Below, in pieces: positions 34,134-43,633 of a stretch of 64,000 bases of DNA. How positions within the stretch are numbered: position 1 is the stretch's first letter; each line of letters opens with the position of its first letter. This DNA comes from Pseudomonadota bacterium (lineage in GTDB: Bacteria; Desulfobacterota; Desulfovibrionia; Desulfovibrionales; Desulfovibrionaceae): positions 30,003-94,002 of the forward strand of contig JAHJLB010000050.1 in assembly GCA_018822105.1 (NCBI GenBank). Direction: 5' to 3'. The notes under the pieces are model-generated. The model did no database searches. It worked only from the letters and a program-made list of their open reading frames with translations, and was not told the DNA's origin. The position numbers were made by a program, and so were the translations under genes.

Positions 34134-37100
34134 TCAAAGCCTGGCCGCAGCACTGGGTTGCACGGCCAGCGCCGCGTCGATGACGGCCATGACCTGCTCG
34201 TCGTGGAAGCCCCGCAGCACAGTGGCGCTGTTGGGACAGGCCGCAATGCACGAGCCGCAGCCCTGGCACAGCAGCTCATCCACCACTATCTTGTCGCGGT
34301 CCAGGTTCAGGGAACGTGCGCCGTATGGGCATGCGGAGATGCAGCGTCCGCAGCGCGAGCACAGGGTGTGCCGGACCTCGGCCACCACGTTGCCGCAGGA
34401 GAGGTGCGTTTCGTTCAATATGCGCACGACGCGCTGGGCCGCAGCCTTGGCCGAGAGCAGGCTGTCGCGCATGGTCGCTGGGCCCAGGGCCAGGCCACAG
34501 GCGAAAACCCCGTGCTTGAGGAAATCCACAGGCCGCCACTTGCTCTCGGCCTCCTGGAAGAAGCCGTCGGCGGTCAAGCCCACCCCGAAGAGGTCGGCGA
34601 TTTCCGAGGCGTCGCTCGGCTCCACGCCGCTTGAGAGCACGAGCAGATCGGGGTGCAGCTCAATATCCGCGCCGAGCACTGGGTCCAGCGCGGTAATCAC
34701 CGGCTTGTCATCCTTGAACTCCACCTTTGGCCTGCTGTCAGGGGTGTAGCGGATGAATACGGCTCCGCTGCGGCGAGCCTCTGTGTAAAAGCGTTCGGAG
34801 AAGCCGGTGGTCATGATGTCGCGGTAGAAGACGTAGACCGGTAGCCCCGGATTGCGCTTCTTGAGCATCAGGATGTTCTTGAGCGCGCCCTGGCAGCAGA
34901 CCCGGCTGCAATAGTTGCGGGACTCCTCGCGTGATCGCCAGCACTGGATCATGGCCACGCTCTTAAGGCTCGAAGCGTCCAGGGAGCCGGCGGCCAAGCG
35001 CTGCTCCAGCTCCAGTTGCGTCAGCACGCACTTGTGCACCCGGTTGCCGTATTCGTAAACTTTGACCTCATGGCCGCCCGTGGCCAGGATGGTGGCCCCG
35101 TGGTGCAGGGTGTGGGCCACGCCCTCGCCGGTGGCGACGACGGTGACGAAGCGCCCGGCCTTGCCGCGCGAGAGCACCACACGCGAATCCTTGAGCACGC
35201 GGATGTTGGGGTTCTTCTCCACCTGCTCCACGAGGTCCTCCATGAAGCGCACCGGGTCGTCGCCCTCCAGTGTGTAGCGCAGGTTCATGGCCAGGCCGCC
35301 GAGATGTTCGGCCTCCTCCACCAGGACCACCTTGAAGCCCTGGTCGGCGATGCCCATGGCCGCAGTCATGCCTGCCAGACCGCCGCCCACCACCAAGGCC
35401 TGGGGCGAGACCGGCGTGGCCTGGGGCAGGCTTGAGGGGTCGGCACCCAGGAGCTTGGCTGCGGCCATGGCCAACAGCGAGCTCATTTCGTTGGTGCGGG
35501 CGGCCTCGCCGCAGTCGCAGACGCCGGGGCTGGCGCCCGGTTCCGTTGCGCAGCTGGCCAGACACGCGGCATGCCCGCCAAAGCTGGTAACCCGCCCGGA
35601 AAAGCTGGCCGTGTGGATATCCACCACGTCCATGAGGGCCGGGTTCAGCCTGAGGGCCTCGCCCAGTTCGCGTAGCCGGGGCACGTGGACATAGGGCAGG
35701 CAGGCTCCGATGAGTACACGGTTGGGCTCAGTGGCCTCAGCCTCCTGGCGCAGGCTCTCCCATCCTTCGCGGGTGCAGGCGCGCTCGACGTCCACCACCT
35801 TGACCACCCCGGGCAGAACCTCCATGCGCTGGTGCAAGAGCTCGGAGTTCACGTTGCGTTCCAAAGTCGGGCAGGAGGTGCACAGGGCCATGAGCACGCG
35901 CGGCACCTGCCGGGAAACATCCGTGTATTGCGGCTCTGCTTCCGGCGTCTCGTCACGCGGGCCGCGATAGACCCGGATCATGCGCGAAGCGCCCATGGCC
36001 GCAGCCCCGGCCTGGAGCAGCGAGCCCCGGATGTCCGTGGGTTCGCCAAAGGCCCCGGCGGCGAACACGCCGAGGCGGCTGGTGCGGTTCGGGGAAAGAT
36101 ACTTGGTGGAGCAGAAGCCGCTGTCGTTGACCTCGATCCCGGCGGCTTGGGCGAGGCGCTCCATGGACTTGGGAGGCCGCACGCCCACGGCCAGGATCAA
36201 GGCGTCAAAGATTTCTTCGCGCAGTTCGCCAGAATAGTCATAGTACTGGATCAGAAGATCACCGTCCGGACCGGGCAGGATGCTGTGCGGGCGGGCAGGC
36301 ACAAAGCGCACCCCGGCCGAGTTCTCGGCCTCGTCGCGGTAGCGCTGGTAGTCCCGGCCAGAGGTCCGCATGTCCATGTAGAAGATCGTGGCCTCGGCCT
36401 GCCCGCCCGAGAGGCGCTTGGCCAACAGAGCCTCCTTGATGGAGATCATGCAGCAGATGGAGGAGCAGAAATCCGCCTTCTTCTTCACGTCGCGCGAGCC
36501 AACGCACTGGAGCCAGGCGATGCGGCGCAGGGGCTTGCCGTCGCCGGGACGCGCAAGGAGGCCCTGGCTCGGCCCGGTGGAGCTCGCCAGGCGCTCAAAC
36601 TCCAGGGAGGTGAGCACGCCTGGATGGCTGCCGTAAAGCATCAGGTCGGCGCAGCCGTTGGGGTTGTCGGCGGGGTTGTAGCATTCGAACCCGGCGGCCA
36701 GGATCACTGCGCCCACCTCGAAGGTCAGGGTCTCGTCAGAGACCAGCCGCATGAAGAGCTTGTCCAACCACGGCACGGTCAGGGCCTTGTTGAGCGGCTT
36801 GGACAGCGTCTCGCGCGCGCCAAGCTCGAGAAGCCCGGCCCCGGCCTCTTCCTTGCCCGGCCCGGTCAGCAGCACAACGGCCAGTCCAGGGCGAAGCTCC
36901 AAGGCCCGGCGCAGGGTGCGCTCGGTCTCGGCTGGCGGCAGGTCCAGGTCCAGCAGCAAAAGCCCGCACTCCAGGCCGCTTGCCAGAAGTGTTATCGCTT
37001 CCTCGCCGGAGGCCGTGAGATGGAGCGGAAAATTTTCGTCCTTGAGCCACAGCGAGAGGTCCTGGGAGAGCTGCTCGTCTGCGGAGGCCACGATGACGTG

Positions 37101-37667
37101 GAAGTCCTTGCGCTCGGAAAACTTGAAGTCGATGGCCTTGGTCGGGCAGGCCTCAAAGCAGCGCCAGCAGCGCTGGCAGTTGTCCAGGTCCACCACGTAG
37201 TGGTTGGGGATGTTGTGCGGCACGGGCAGATACACCGCTGTGCGCTGTCCCAAGCCCGCGTTGAACTCGCTCGGCACGCGCACCGGGCAGACCTCTGCGC
37301 ATAGTCCGCAGCTCACGCAGCGCGTGGGGTCGACGAAGGTCGAGCGGCGGCGCAGGCTGGCCTGGAACTTGCCGGGGTCGCCTTCCAGGCCGGAGAGCTC
37401 GGTATGCAGGTAGATGTCGATGTTCTTGTGGAAGATGCCCTTGCGCAGGCAATACTGGCTGGACTGGTCGCGCTGGGTGAGCGGCAGCATCTTGCACATG
37501 CCGCAGTGGTCCGAGGGGAACTGGTGGTCCAGCTGCGTCAGGATGCCTCCCAGGCTCGGCCTGGCGTCGATGAGGGCCACCTTGAGGCCGGTCTCGGCCA
37601 GGTCCAGGGCGGCGCGGATGCCGCCGATTCCGGCCCCAACAACCAGTGCTCCGTATTCCTTCTTCAT
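34134..37667 (-). CDS. Tandem HdrA-like flavoprotein with inserted receiver-like domain
   Basis: A 1177-aa fusion about twice HdrA length. First half: FAD motif VVGAGIGGIRAAL, ferredoxin motifs CVSCGLCAEVCPV and CQRCWRCFEACPT, then (about 188-305) a receiver-like insert HVIVASADEQLSQD...LLLLDLDLPPAE...LSKPL, with a possible phospho-Asp and Lys, then the rest of HdrA (CSSICCMISIKEALLAK). Second half (about 585-1177): a CTSCPTLERN module, a second FAD motif VVGGGLAGMTAAM, CSRVCCQGALKN, and a C-terminal double ferredoxin (CSRCGRCISACP, CQGCGSCIAACP). HdrA carries the bifurcating flavin. The insert suggests direct signal input. It is the central gene of the operon. Confidence 0.88.
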   Translation of the reverse strand: MKKEYGALVVGAGIGGIRAALDLAETGLKVALIDARPSLGGILTQLDHQFPSDHCGMCKMLPLTQRDQSSQYCLRKGIFHKNIDIYLHTELSGLEGDPGKFQASLRRRSTFVDPTRCVSCGLCAEVCPVRVPSEFNAGLGQRTAVYLPVPHNIPNHYVVDLDNCQRCWRCFEACPTKAIDFKFSERKDFHVIVASADEQLSQDLSLWLKDENFPLHLTASGEEAITLLASGLECGLLLLDLDLPPAETERTLRRALELRPGLAVVLLTGPGKEEAGAGLLELGARETLSKPLNKALTVPWLDKLFMRLVSDETLTFEVGAVILAAGFECYNPADNPNGCADLMLYGSHPGVLTSLEFERLASSTGPSQGLLARPGDGKPLRRIAWLQCVGSRDVKKKADFCSSICCMISIKEALLAKRLSGGQAEATIFYMDMRTSGRDYQRYRDEAENSAGVRFVPARPHSILPGPDGDLLIQYYDYSGELREEIFDALILAVGVRPPKSMERLAQAAGIEVNDSGFCSTKYLSPNRTSRLGVFAAGAFGEPTDIRGSLLQAGAAAMGASRMIRVYRGPRDETPEAEPQYTDVSRQVPRVLMALCTSCPTLERNVNSELLHQRMEVLPGVVKVVDVERACTREGWESLRQEAEATEPNRVLIGACLPYVHVPRLRELGEALRLNPALMDVVDIHTASFSGRVTSFGGHAACLASCATEPGASPGVCDCGEAARTNEMSSLLAMAAAKLLGADPSSLPQATPVSPQALVVGGGLAGMTAAMGIADQGFKVVLVEEAEHLGGLAMNLRYTLEGDDPVRFMEDLVEQVEKNPNIRVLKDSRVVLSRGKAGRFVTVVATGEGVAHTLHHGATILATGGHEVKVYEYGNRVHKCVLTQLELEQRLAAGSLDASSLKSVAMIQCWRSREESRNYCSRVCCQGALKNILMLKKRNPGLPVYVFYRDIMTTGFSERFYTEARRSGAVFIRYTPDSRPKVEFKDDKPVITALDPVLGADIELHPDLLVLSSGVEPSDASEIADLFGVGLTADGFFQEAESKWRPVDFLKHGVFACGLALGPATMRDSLLSAKAAAQRVVRILNETHLSCGNVVAEVRHTLCSRCGRCISACPYGARSLNLDRDKIVVDELLCQGCGSCIAACPNSATVLRGFHDEQVMAVIDAALAVQPSAAARL

Positions 37668-37713
37668 CTGACCCTCCCGCGTTCAATGCATCCGCCATCA
37701 ACAAGCGGTCCGG

Positions 37714-38856
37714 CTAGTCCAGTCCTCCGGTGAGCTCTGGGAATTCCCGCTCCCGGAACACGGACAAGGGCGGCGCCTCGCCGGGATCCCTGCCCGCCTC
37801 GTACTCGAAGGCCTTTTGTGTGGCCGCGGCGATGGTCTTGAACAGCTCCATGACCGGGACACCATTGGGGCAGGCGTTGGAGCACTGGCCGCAGCCCACG
37901 CAGGCTGTGCTCATGTGGGCCAGCCGCGTGAGGTGGAAGAACACCGTGTCCGTGGGCATCTTGAGCGCGCCGCGCTGGCGGGCCCAGGAGAGGTATTGCC
38001 AGGGCTTGTGCTCAAAGACGTCGGTCAAAAAGACGCACTCCTTGCAGTAGCACACCGGACAGGCCGCACGGCAATTGTAGCAGTTGACGCAGGCCGAGAG
38101 GAACTGGGACAGCCCGGTCATGTCCGAGGTGGCCGCAGTGGTTTCGGCGAACATCAGCTCCTGCGCCGCTCTGCGTTCGGCCAGCAGCGCTTCAAGGGCC
38201 TTGTCCCGCGAGCCGTCGTCTGTGGCTTCGGGCAGACCCAGGCGGGTCATGAAGCCCTCGCCCCTGGGGGTATTGGCCATGAGCAGCAGGCCCTTCTCCA
38301 CATCCTGTCCGAACAGGCCGATGGAAAGGTCCGCCTCAGCGCCAGTCGTGTGCTCGCAGGTGCAGCAGGCCCTGGCGATTTCGATACCGCCATGCGTCCC
38401 GCGCCCCGAGGTGCCCAGAAACTGCACCAGGGACCAGGTGTCGCCGCTGTTTGCGGCAAAGCGGGGGTAGTCGGTGTTGGAAAAGGCTCCGGGGCAGTCC
38501 AAGCTCACGAGCAGCGTGTTCTCCAGGCTGCCCTGGTTGAGCTTGCACAGCTCGATGAAGGCCCGGACCTCGCAGGGCCGGAGCAGTGCAGCCACCAGGC
38601 CGCCATCGTCCGCGCCCCTGGTCAGCCTGGTGAGCATCCGGGCCGCGTTCAAGCGGAAGGACGGGGCCAGGGGGTCAATGTCATGGAGCTGTTCCGGGGC
38701 GGCCACCAGGGCGGGCATGGCCCCCCTGTTGCCGGGCAGTTGGCGGGGCGCTAGTACTGCAGTGATCTCACTGTCTGCCAGCAGCCGGGCGCAGAAGTTC
38801 TGGAGCGCGGCCACAGGATTGCCGTCCTTGACCTCGATTCGTGCGATGCTTCCCAT
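37714..38856 (-). CDS. FrhB/FdhB-type iron-sulfur flavoprotein, Hdr-associated
   Basis: A 380-aa protein. The N-terminal part resembles coenzyme F420 hydrogenase/dehydrogenase beta-subunit folds (LVAALLRPCEVRAFIELCKL; CCTCEHTTGAEADLSIG). The C-terminal part is Cys-rich: CVNCYNCRAACPVCYCKEC and a ferredoxin motif CVGCGQCSNACPNG. In Hdr complexes such subunits link the flavin to another donor (F420, NAD(P)H or formate); deltaproteobacteria usually lack F420-based metabolism, so the partner is open. The ATG at 38856 has GGAGG 7 bases upstream and is preferred to 38871. Confidence 0.8.
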   Translation of the reverse strand: MGSIARIEVKDGNPVAALQNFCARLLADSEITAVLAPRQLPGNRGAMPALVAAPEQLHDIDPLAPSFRLNAARMLTRLTRGADDGGLVAALLRPCEVRAFIELCKLNQGSLENTLLVSLDCPGAFSNTDYPRFAANSGDTWSLVQFLGTSGRGTHGGIEIARACCTCEHTTGAEADLSIGLFGQDVEKGLLLMANTPRGEGFMTRLGLPEATDDGSRDKALEALLAERRAAQELMFAETTAATSDMTGLSQFLSACVNCYNCRAACPVCYCKECVFLTDVFEHKPWQYLSWARQRGALKMPTDTVFFHLTRLAHMSTACVGCGQCSNACPNGVPVMELFKTIAAATQKAFEYEAGRDPGEAPPLSVFREREFPELTGGLD

Positions 38857-38881
38857 GACGTGCCTCCGCAAGGACTAAGGT

Positions 38882-39352
38882 TCAGAGTAACGGCAGGCGC
38901 CGGGTGTCGATGGGTCCCAGCTCCTTGATCTCGGCGGCGAAGCGGTTCACCGTGGCGGCGAATTCGTTGCCCTCGCTTGCGCCCACCCAGGTCAGCTTGA
39001 TCCTGCGGCTGTCGATGCCGAAGCGCGGCAGGATCTCCATGAGCAGCTTTACGCGCCGCCGGGCCTTGTAGTTGCCGTTGATGTAGTGGCAGTCGCCCGG
39101 ATGGCAGCCCGAGACCAGCACGGCATCGGCCCCGCCAAGCAGGGCCTTGATGATATACTTGGGGTCCACCATGCCGGTGCACATCATGCGCACCAGCCGG
39201 ACGTTGGGGGACTGGACCATGCGCGAGGTCCCGGCCAGGTCCGCCGCGGTGTAGGTGCACCAGTTGCAGACAAAGGCCACGATGGCCGGCTCAAAGGCCG
39301 CGCCGGGCAGCGGATCGCTCTGTGTTTCCAGTGTTGCGATGAGTTCTTGCAT
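38882..39352 (-). CDS. mvhD: MvhD-like [2Fe-2S] subunit
   Basis: A 156-aa protein of the MvhD family: IVAFVCNWCTYTAADLAG, RMMCTGMVD, VSGCHPGDCHYING, with five conserved Cys for a [2Fe-2S] cluster. It passes electrons from a hydrogenase or formate dehydrogenase module to HdrA. It lies directly after hdrA, as in other hdrA-mvhD units. No hydrogenase is in this operon, so FrhB-like or FdhAB-linked electrons are possible sources. Confidence 0.92.
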   Translation of the reverse strand: MQELIATLETQSDPLPGAAFEPAIVAFVCNWCTYTAADLAGTSRMVQSPNVRLVRMMCTGMVDPKYIIKALLGGADAVLVSGCHPGDCHYINGNYKARRRVKLLMEILPRFGIDSRRIKLTWVGASEGNEFAATVNRFAAEIKELGPIDTRRLPLL

Positions 39353-39375
39353 GTTTCCCTCCTTCGGCTTGCAGG

Positions 39376-41382
39376 TCAGAGGTGGTCCACCCCGGCGGGC
39401 TGCCGGACCAGCGGGACGTTTTGGGACAGCCCCTCCAACTCGGCGAAGATCTGCTTCTCGTTGAAGTGCCGCACCTGGGCCGCACCGCTGGGGCAATGCC
39501 CGGCGCAACTGCCGCAGCCCTTGCACATGGCCTCGTTGATGACGCAGACCTTGCGCCGCTCGTCGAACTCGATGGCCGAGTAGGCGCAGAGATCGACGCA
39601 CATCTTGCAGCCCACGCAGATGTCGGGGTTGATCCAGGAGACCGTGGGCGAGATGCTGACCTCGCCGCGCGCGGCCAGGCTCAGCGCCTGCCCGGCCCCG
39701 CCCGAGGCATGGGCCACGGCGTCGGGGATGTCCTTCGGCCCCTGGCAGGTCCCGGCCAGGAATATTCCGTCCGTGGCCGTGGACACCGGCCCGAGCTTGG
39801 GGTGTTCCTCCAGGAAGAAGCCGTCCTGGCCCTGGCTGATGCCAAATATCCGGGCCACCTCGGAGGCGTCGCGTCGGGCCTGCATGGCCGTGCAGAGCAC
39901 CACCATGTCCACGCTGACGCGCACCGGCCGACCGAGCAGGGTGTCCTCGGCCACCACGATGAGCTTGCCGTCCTCTTCCGCGCTCAGGGTCTGGTCCGTG
40001 ACCTCGGAAGGCCGCCCACGGATGAAGGTGACGCCTTCCTCCTGGACGCGGCGGTAGAATTCCTCGTAGCCCTTTCCGAAGCAGCGCATGTCGATGTAGA
40101 AATTGAAGACCCGCGCCTGGTGGCCGATCTTGTCCTTGATCAGGTGGTCGTACTTCAGCGCATACATGCAGCACACCCGCGAACAGTATTCGTGCTGGTT
40201 CTTGTCGCGGCTGCCCACGCAGTGGATGATGGCCACGCTCTCCGGGGCCTGCCCGTTCTTCATGAGGATCTTGCCGCCCGTTGGCCCCACGGCGTTGTTC
40301 AGGCGCTCGAACTGCAGGCCCGTGTAGACCTCTGGGTAGCGGCCGAAGCCGTATTGCGTAAGGGCCGTGGGATCGAGGATGTCAAAGCCCGTGGCCAGGA
40401 CGATGGTGCCCACCTGCACGTCCAGAAAGCTCTCCTGCTGCTCGAAGTCGATGGCCTCGGAGGGGCAGTTCTGCTTGCATGCCCCGCACTTGCCCTTGAC
40501 CAGGTAGATGCAGCTGGCGGGGTCGATGACCGGGGTGTTGGGCACGCTCTGGGGCGAGTTGCGGTGCACGGCCTTGCGCTTGGCCAGGCCCTCCTCGAAC
40601 TCGCTGGGCACGCTCTTGGGGCACTTCTCCATGCACAGGCCGCATCCCGTGCAGCGGTCCTCGTTGATGTAGCGCGGCCGGGTGCGGATGCGCGCCGTGT
40701 AGTTGCCCACGTAGCCCTTGACCTCCACCGCCTCGCTCATGGTCATGAGGTTGATGTTCGGCTCCTGGGCTACGGCCACCATCTTGGGGGTGGAGATGCA
40801 GGCCGCGCAGTCCAGCGTGGGGAAGGTCTTGTCGAATTGGGTCATATGGCCGCCGATGGACGGCCCGCGCTCCACCAAGTGCACCTTGTGCCCGGACCGG
40901 GCGATGTCGAGCGCGGCTTGGATACCGGCGATGCCGCCGCCCACCACCAGCACGTCGGGATGCACGGCCTCCACGCGGGAGTAGAGCTCCTCGTGCTCGT
41001 TGACCCGGGACACCGCCCCGGCCACCAGGGTCTTGGCCTTGGCTGTGGCCTCGACCGGGTCGGCCACAACCCAGGAGCAGTGCTCGCGGATGCAGGTCAT
41101 CTGGAACAGGAAGGGGTTCAGGCCGCCGCGCTGGCAGGCCTTTTGGAAGGTCTTCTCGTGCAGCCGGGGCGAGCAGGAGGCCACCACCACGCGGGTCAGG
41201 CCCATCTCCCGGATGTCCTTGATGATCATGTCCTGCCCGGGGTCGGAGCACATGAACTTGTAGTCGCGGGCCACGGCCACGTTCTTGAGCCCGGCGGCGA
41301 AGCGGGCCACGCCTTCCGAGTCCACCCGTCCAGCGATGTTGGTGCCGCAGTGGCAGACGTATACTCCGATCCTGCTGGGCAT
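39376..41382 (-). CDS. hdrA: Heterodisulfide reductase subunit A
   Basis: A 668-aa flavoprotein: RIGVYVCHCGTNIAG, FAD motif VVGGGIAGIQAAL, TLDCAACISTPKM (cluster motif), ferredoxin CTGCGLCMEKCPK, CGACKQNCPSEAI, EYCSRVCCMYALK and C-terminal CVGCKMCVDLCAY and CKGCGSCAGHCPSG. It is the electron-bifurcating/confurcating centre of Hdr complexes. The start at 41382 has GGAGG 7 bases upstream. First gene of the 13-kb operon, behind a sigma54-like promoter. Confidence 0.95.
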   Translation of the reverse strand: MPSRIGVYVCHCGTNIAGRVDSEGVARFAAGLKNVAVARDYKFMCSDPGQDMIIKDIREMGLTRVVVASCSPRLHEKTFQKACQRGGLNPFLFQMTCIREHCSWVVADPVEATAKAKTLVAGAVSRVNEHEELYSRVEAVHPDVLVVGGGIAGIQAALDIARSGHKVHLVERGPSIGGHMTQFDKTFPTLDCAACISTPKMVAVAQEPNINLMTMSEAVEVKGYVGNYTARIRTRPRYINEDRCTGCGLCMEKCPKSVPSEFEEGLAKRKAVHRNSPQSVPNTPVIDPASCIYLVKGKCGACKQNCPSEAIDFEQQESFLDVQVGTIVLATGFDILDPTALTQYGFGRYPEVYTGLQFERLNNAVGPTGGKILMKNGQAPESVAIIHCVGSRDKNQHEYCSRVCCMYALKYDHLIKDKIGHQARVFNFYIDMRCFGKGYEEFYRRVQEEGVTFIRGRPSEVTDQTLSAEEDGKLIVVAEDTLLGRPVRVSVDMVVLCTAMQARRDASEVARIFGISQGQDGFFLEEHPKLGPVSTATDGIFLAGTCQGPKDIPDAVAHASGGAGQALSLAARGEVSISPTVSWINPDICVGCKMCVDLCAYSAIEFDERRKVCVINEAMCKGCGSCAGHCPSGAAQVRHFNEKQIFAELEGLSQNVPLVRQPAGVDHL

Positions 41383-41683
41383 GGCTGGGCCTCCCGAAGT
41401 CTGTCGCCGCTCCCTCGCGGAGGGCGGTTGCCTCCCCTGCGCCAGGATGCGGCGCGGGGGATCGTCTTTGCGCTCCATTCTCAAGAACTGTGCCGCAGCG
41501 TGCCGGGAAGTATTTCCTTTGCAATACCGAATGAATGCAAAATTGCTATGAACGAAGTATGGCTTCACTCCGCTTCATTTTTGTATTGCTTCACGAGACG
41601 GAATCTTGCATAGCAAGATAGGGTTGAAAGGCTGGGCTGTCTTTTTGCAGTCCGTTGCCTGGCAATCAAGGCAGGCGGTACAG
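41383..41683. promoter_or_regulatory. Divergent control region between hdrA and the hybrid kinase
   Basis: About 300 AT-richer bases without a gene. On the minus strand CGGCACAGTTCTTGAG (41480-41495) resembles a sigma54 -24/-12 element, except that -12 reads GA instead of GC. An inverted repeat ATCTTGC-ATA-GCAAGAT lies at 41603-41619, 110-140 bases upstream of the predicted start, a usual place for an enhancer site. TTGCA...TGCAA arms occur between them (about 41519-41540). Confidence 0.45.
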
Positions 41684-43630
41684 ATGTCGACGCGTCGGAA
41701 TGCAGCGGAAGCAGGCAGCGCAAGGCGCCCGGGGACCGACATGACGAGCGCCCTGCTCAATGCCACCTCGGACCACGCCCTGCTGATGCGCCTCGACAGC
41801 ACGGTCCTTGTGGCCAACACCTCCATGGCCGGGCTTTTCCACCTGCCGCCAGAGTATCTGGCCCATGAGCGCCTGTACGACTTTCTGCCTGCCGAGGTGG
41901 TCCGGAAATGGGACAAGGCCGTGCGCCAGGTGGTGGAGTCCGGGCAGACCGCGTGCTTTGAGGAATCCTTCTTCAGCGACCGGGATCTGGATGTCCGGGT
42001 GCACCCCGTGCGCACCGGGGGCGCGGCCGTGGACCGGGTGGCGGTGTTCTGCCGGGACATCACCCAGCAGAAGGCCGCAGAGCGGGAGCGTACCCGCCTG
42101 GGCTCGGCCCTGGAGCAGACCGCCGACCCCGTGATCCTGTATGACGAGATGATGCGCGTGGCCTATGTCAACCAGGCCTTTGAGGCAATGACTGGCTACT
42201 CGCTCAAGGAGGTGCGCGGCAAGCCCGTGGCCACGTTCTATATCGGTCCGGAGCAGCATGAGGCCCTGAGCCGGATACTTGAGACCCTGGCCTGCGGCGA
42301 TGCCTGGACCGGCAAGGCCTGCAACACCTGCAAGGATGGCAGCTTCATTTGCTGCCACAAGACGGTCTCGCCCATCCGGGGCAAAGGCGGCCTGATCCTG
42401 GGCTACGTCAGCGTCTGGCGCGACATGACCGCCCTGGAGGCCCTGGAGCGGCAGCTGCGGCACGCGCAGAAGATGGAGGCCCTGGGAACCCTGGCGGGTG
42501 GCATCGCCCACGACTTCAACAACATACTTTCCCCCATCGTGCTCCTGGCCGACATCGGCCTGTGCCAGCTCGCCAAGGACGATCCGCTGCACTCGGCCTT
42601 TGAGCGCATCCTCAAGTGCACCTTGCGAGCCGGAAAGCTGGTGCAGCAGATCCTTGGCCTGAGCCGACGGCACGAAACCGGGCAGCCGATGCCCTTCCGA
42701 ATCGCTTCCATCCTTGATGAATGCCTGACCCTGCTGCGGCCCAGCCTGCCCAGCACCATCGGCATCGCCCTGGACGTGCAATCTCCACGCGATGTGGTCA
42801 TGGCTGATCCGGCACAGATCCATCAGCTCGTTATGAACCTCTGCACCAATGCCGCCTGGGCCATGCGTGGCTCCGGCGGAACGCTCCGGCTGCGCATCGC
42901 GGAGCGTGAAATAAGCAGCATGAGCGATTCTGAATTTCCCGAGGCACAGCCCGGAGCCTATGTGCTATTGAGCGTGCAGGACAGTGGTCAAGGGATACTC
43001 CCTGAGCACCTGGGGCGCATCTTCGACCCCCTGTTCAGTACCAAGACCGACGGCTCGGGCACGGGGCTGGGCCTGGCTGTTGTCCAGAATATCGTCACCC
43101 AGCTGCGCGGAGCTATTCGGATTCAGAGTGGTCCGGGCCAAGGCAGCTGCTTCGACATCCTGCTCCCACGCTCGGGCAACACGCCCCAGGAGATTCCGAC
43201 CCAGATCCCGGAGTCGGCCCAGGCTCTCGCTGGCGCCGGGCATGTGTTGGTGGTGGACGATGAGCCTGACATACTGGAGGCCTGTGTCCTCGGGCTCAGC
43301 TCCTTCGGCTACGAGGTCAGCACCTGCCTGCGCGGGGAGGAGGCCCTGGAGCTGTTCCGCGCAGACCCGGCACGCTTTGACGTAGTGCTGAGCGATACGA
43401 CCATGCCCGGCCTGGCCGGACCGGATCTGGTCCGGGAGCTGCTCAAGATTGATCCCCACCTGCCAGTGATCCTGACCACTGGGCACAGCGACCTGGTCTC
43501 CCGTGAAAAGGCCTGGCGCATCGGTGCCCTGGAATTCCTCGCCAAGCCCTTTCGCATGGACGAACTGGCCAGCCTGTTGCGCAAGCTGCTTGAGGGCAAA
43601 CGCCGCCGCCGCGCGGCGCAGGAGGACTGA
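41684..43630 (+). CDS. Cytoplasmic PAS-PAS hybrid histidine kinase with receiver
   Basis: An about 648-aa protein: PAS 1 (about 22-128), PAS 2 (about 135-250, with ACNTCKDGSFICCHKT, four Cys), HisKA with His276 in AGGIAHDFNN, HATPase (NLCTNAAWAM; GTGLGLAVVQNI) and a C-terminal receiver (VLVVDDEPDILEA, LSDTTMPG, AKPFRM). No membrane segment. The PAS 2 Cys residues could sense redox state. It is divergent from hdrA and 3 bases before a sigma54 activator, its likely target. The start is uncertain: ATG 41684 or 41741. Confidence 0.85.
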   Translation: MSTRRNAAEAGSARRPGTDMTSALLNATSDHALLMRLDSTVLVANTSMAGLFHLPPEYLAHERLYDFLPAEVVRKWDKAVRQVVESGQTACFEESFFSDRDLDVRVHPVRTGGAAVDRVAVFCRDITQQKAAERERTRLGSALEQTADPVILYDEMMRVAYVNQAFEAMTGYSLKEVRGKPVATFYIGPEQHEALSRILETLACGDAWTGKACNTCKDGSFICCHKTVSPIRGKGGLILGYVSVWRDMTALEALERQLRHAQKMEALGTLAGGIAHDFNNILSPIVLLADIGLCQLAKDDPLHSAFERILKCTLRAGKLVQQILGLSRRHETGQPMPFRIASILDECLTLLRPSLPSTIGIALDVQSPRDVVMADPAQIHQLVMNLCTNAAWAMRGSGGTLRLRIAEREISSMSDSEFPEAQPGAYVLLSVQDSGQGILPEHLGRIFDPLFSTKTDGSGTGLGLAVVQNIVTQLRGAIRIQSGPGQGSCFDILLPRSGNTPQEIPTQIPESAQALAGAGHVLVVDDEPDILEACVLGLSSFGYEVSTCLRGEEALELFRADPARFDVVLSDTTMPGLAGPDLVRELLKIDPHLPVILTTGHSDLVSREKAWRIGALEFLAKPFRMDELASLLRKLLEGKRRRRAAQED

Positions 43631-43633
43631 CCC

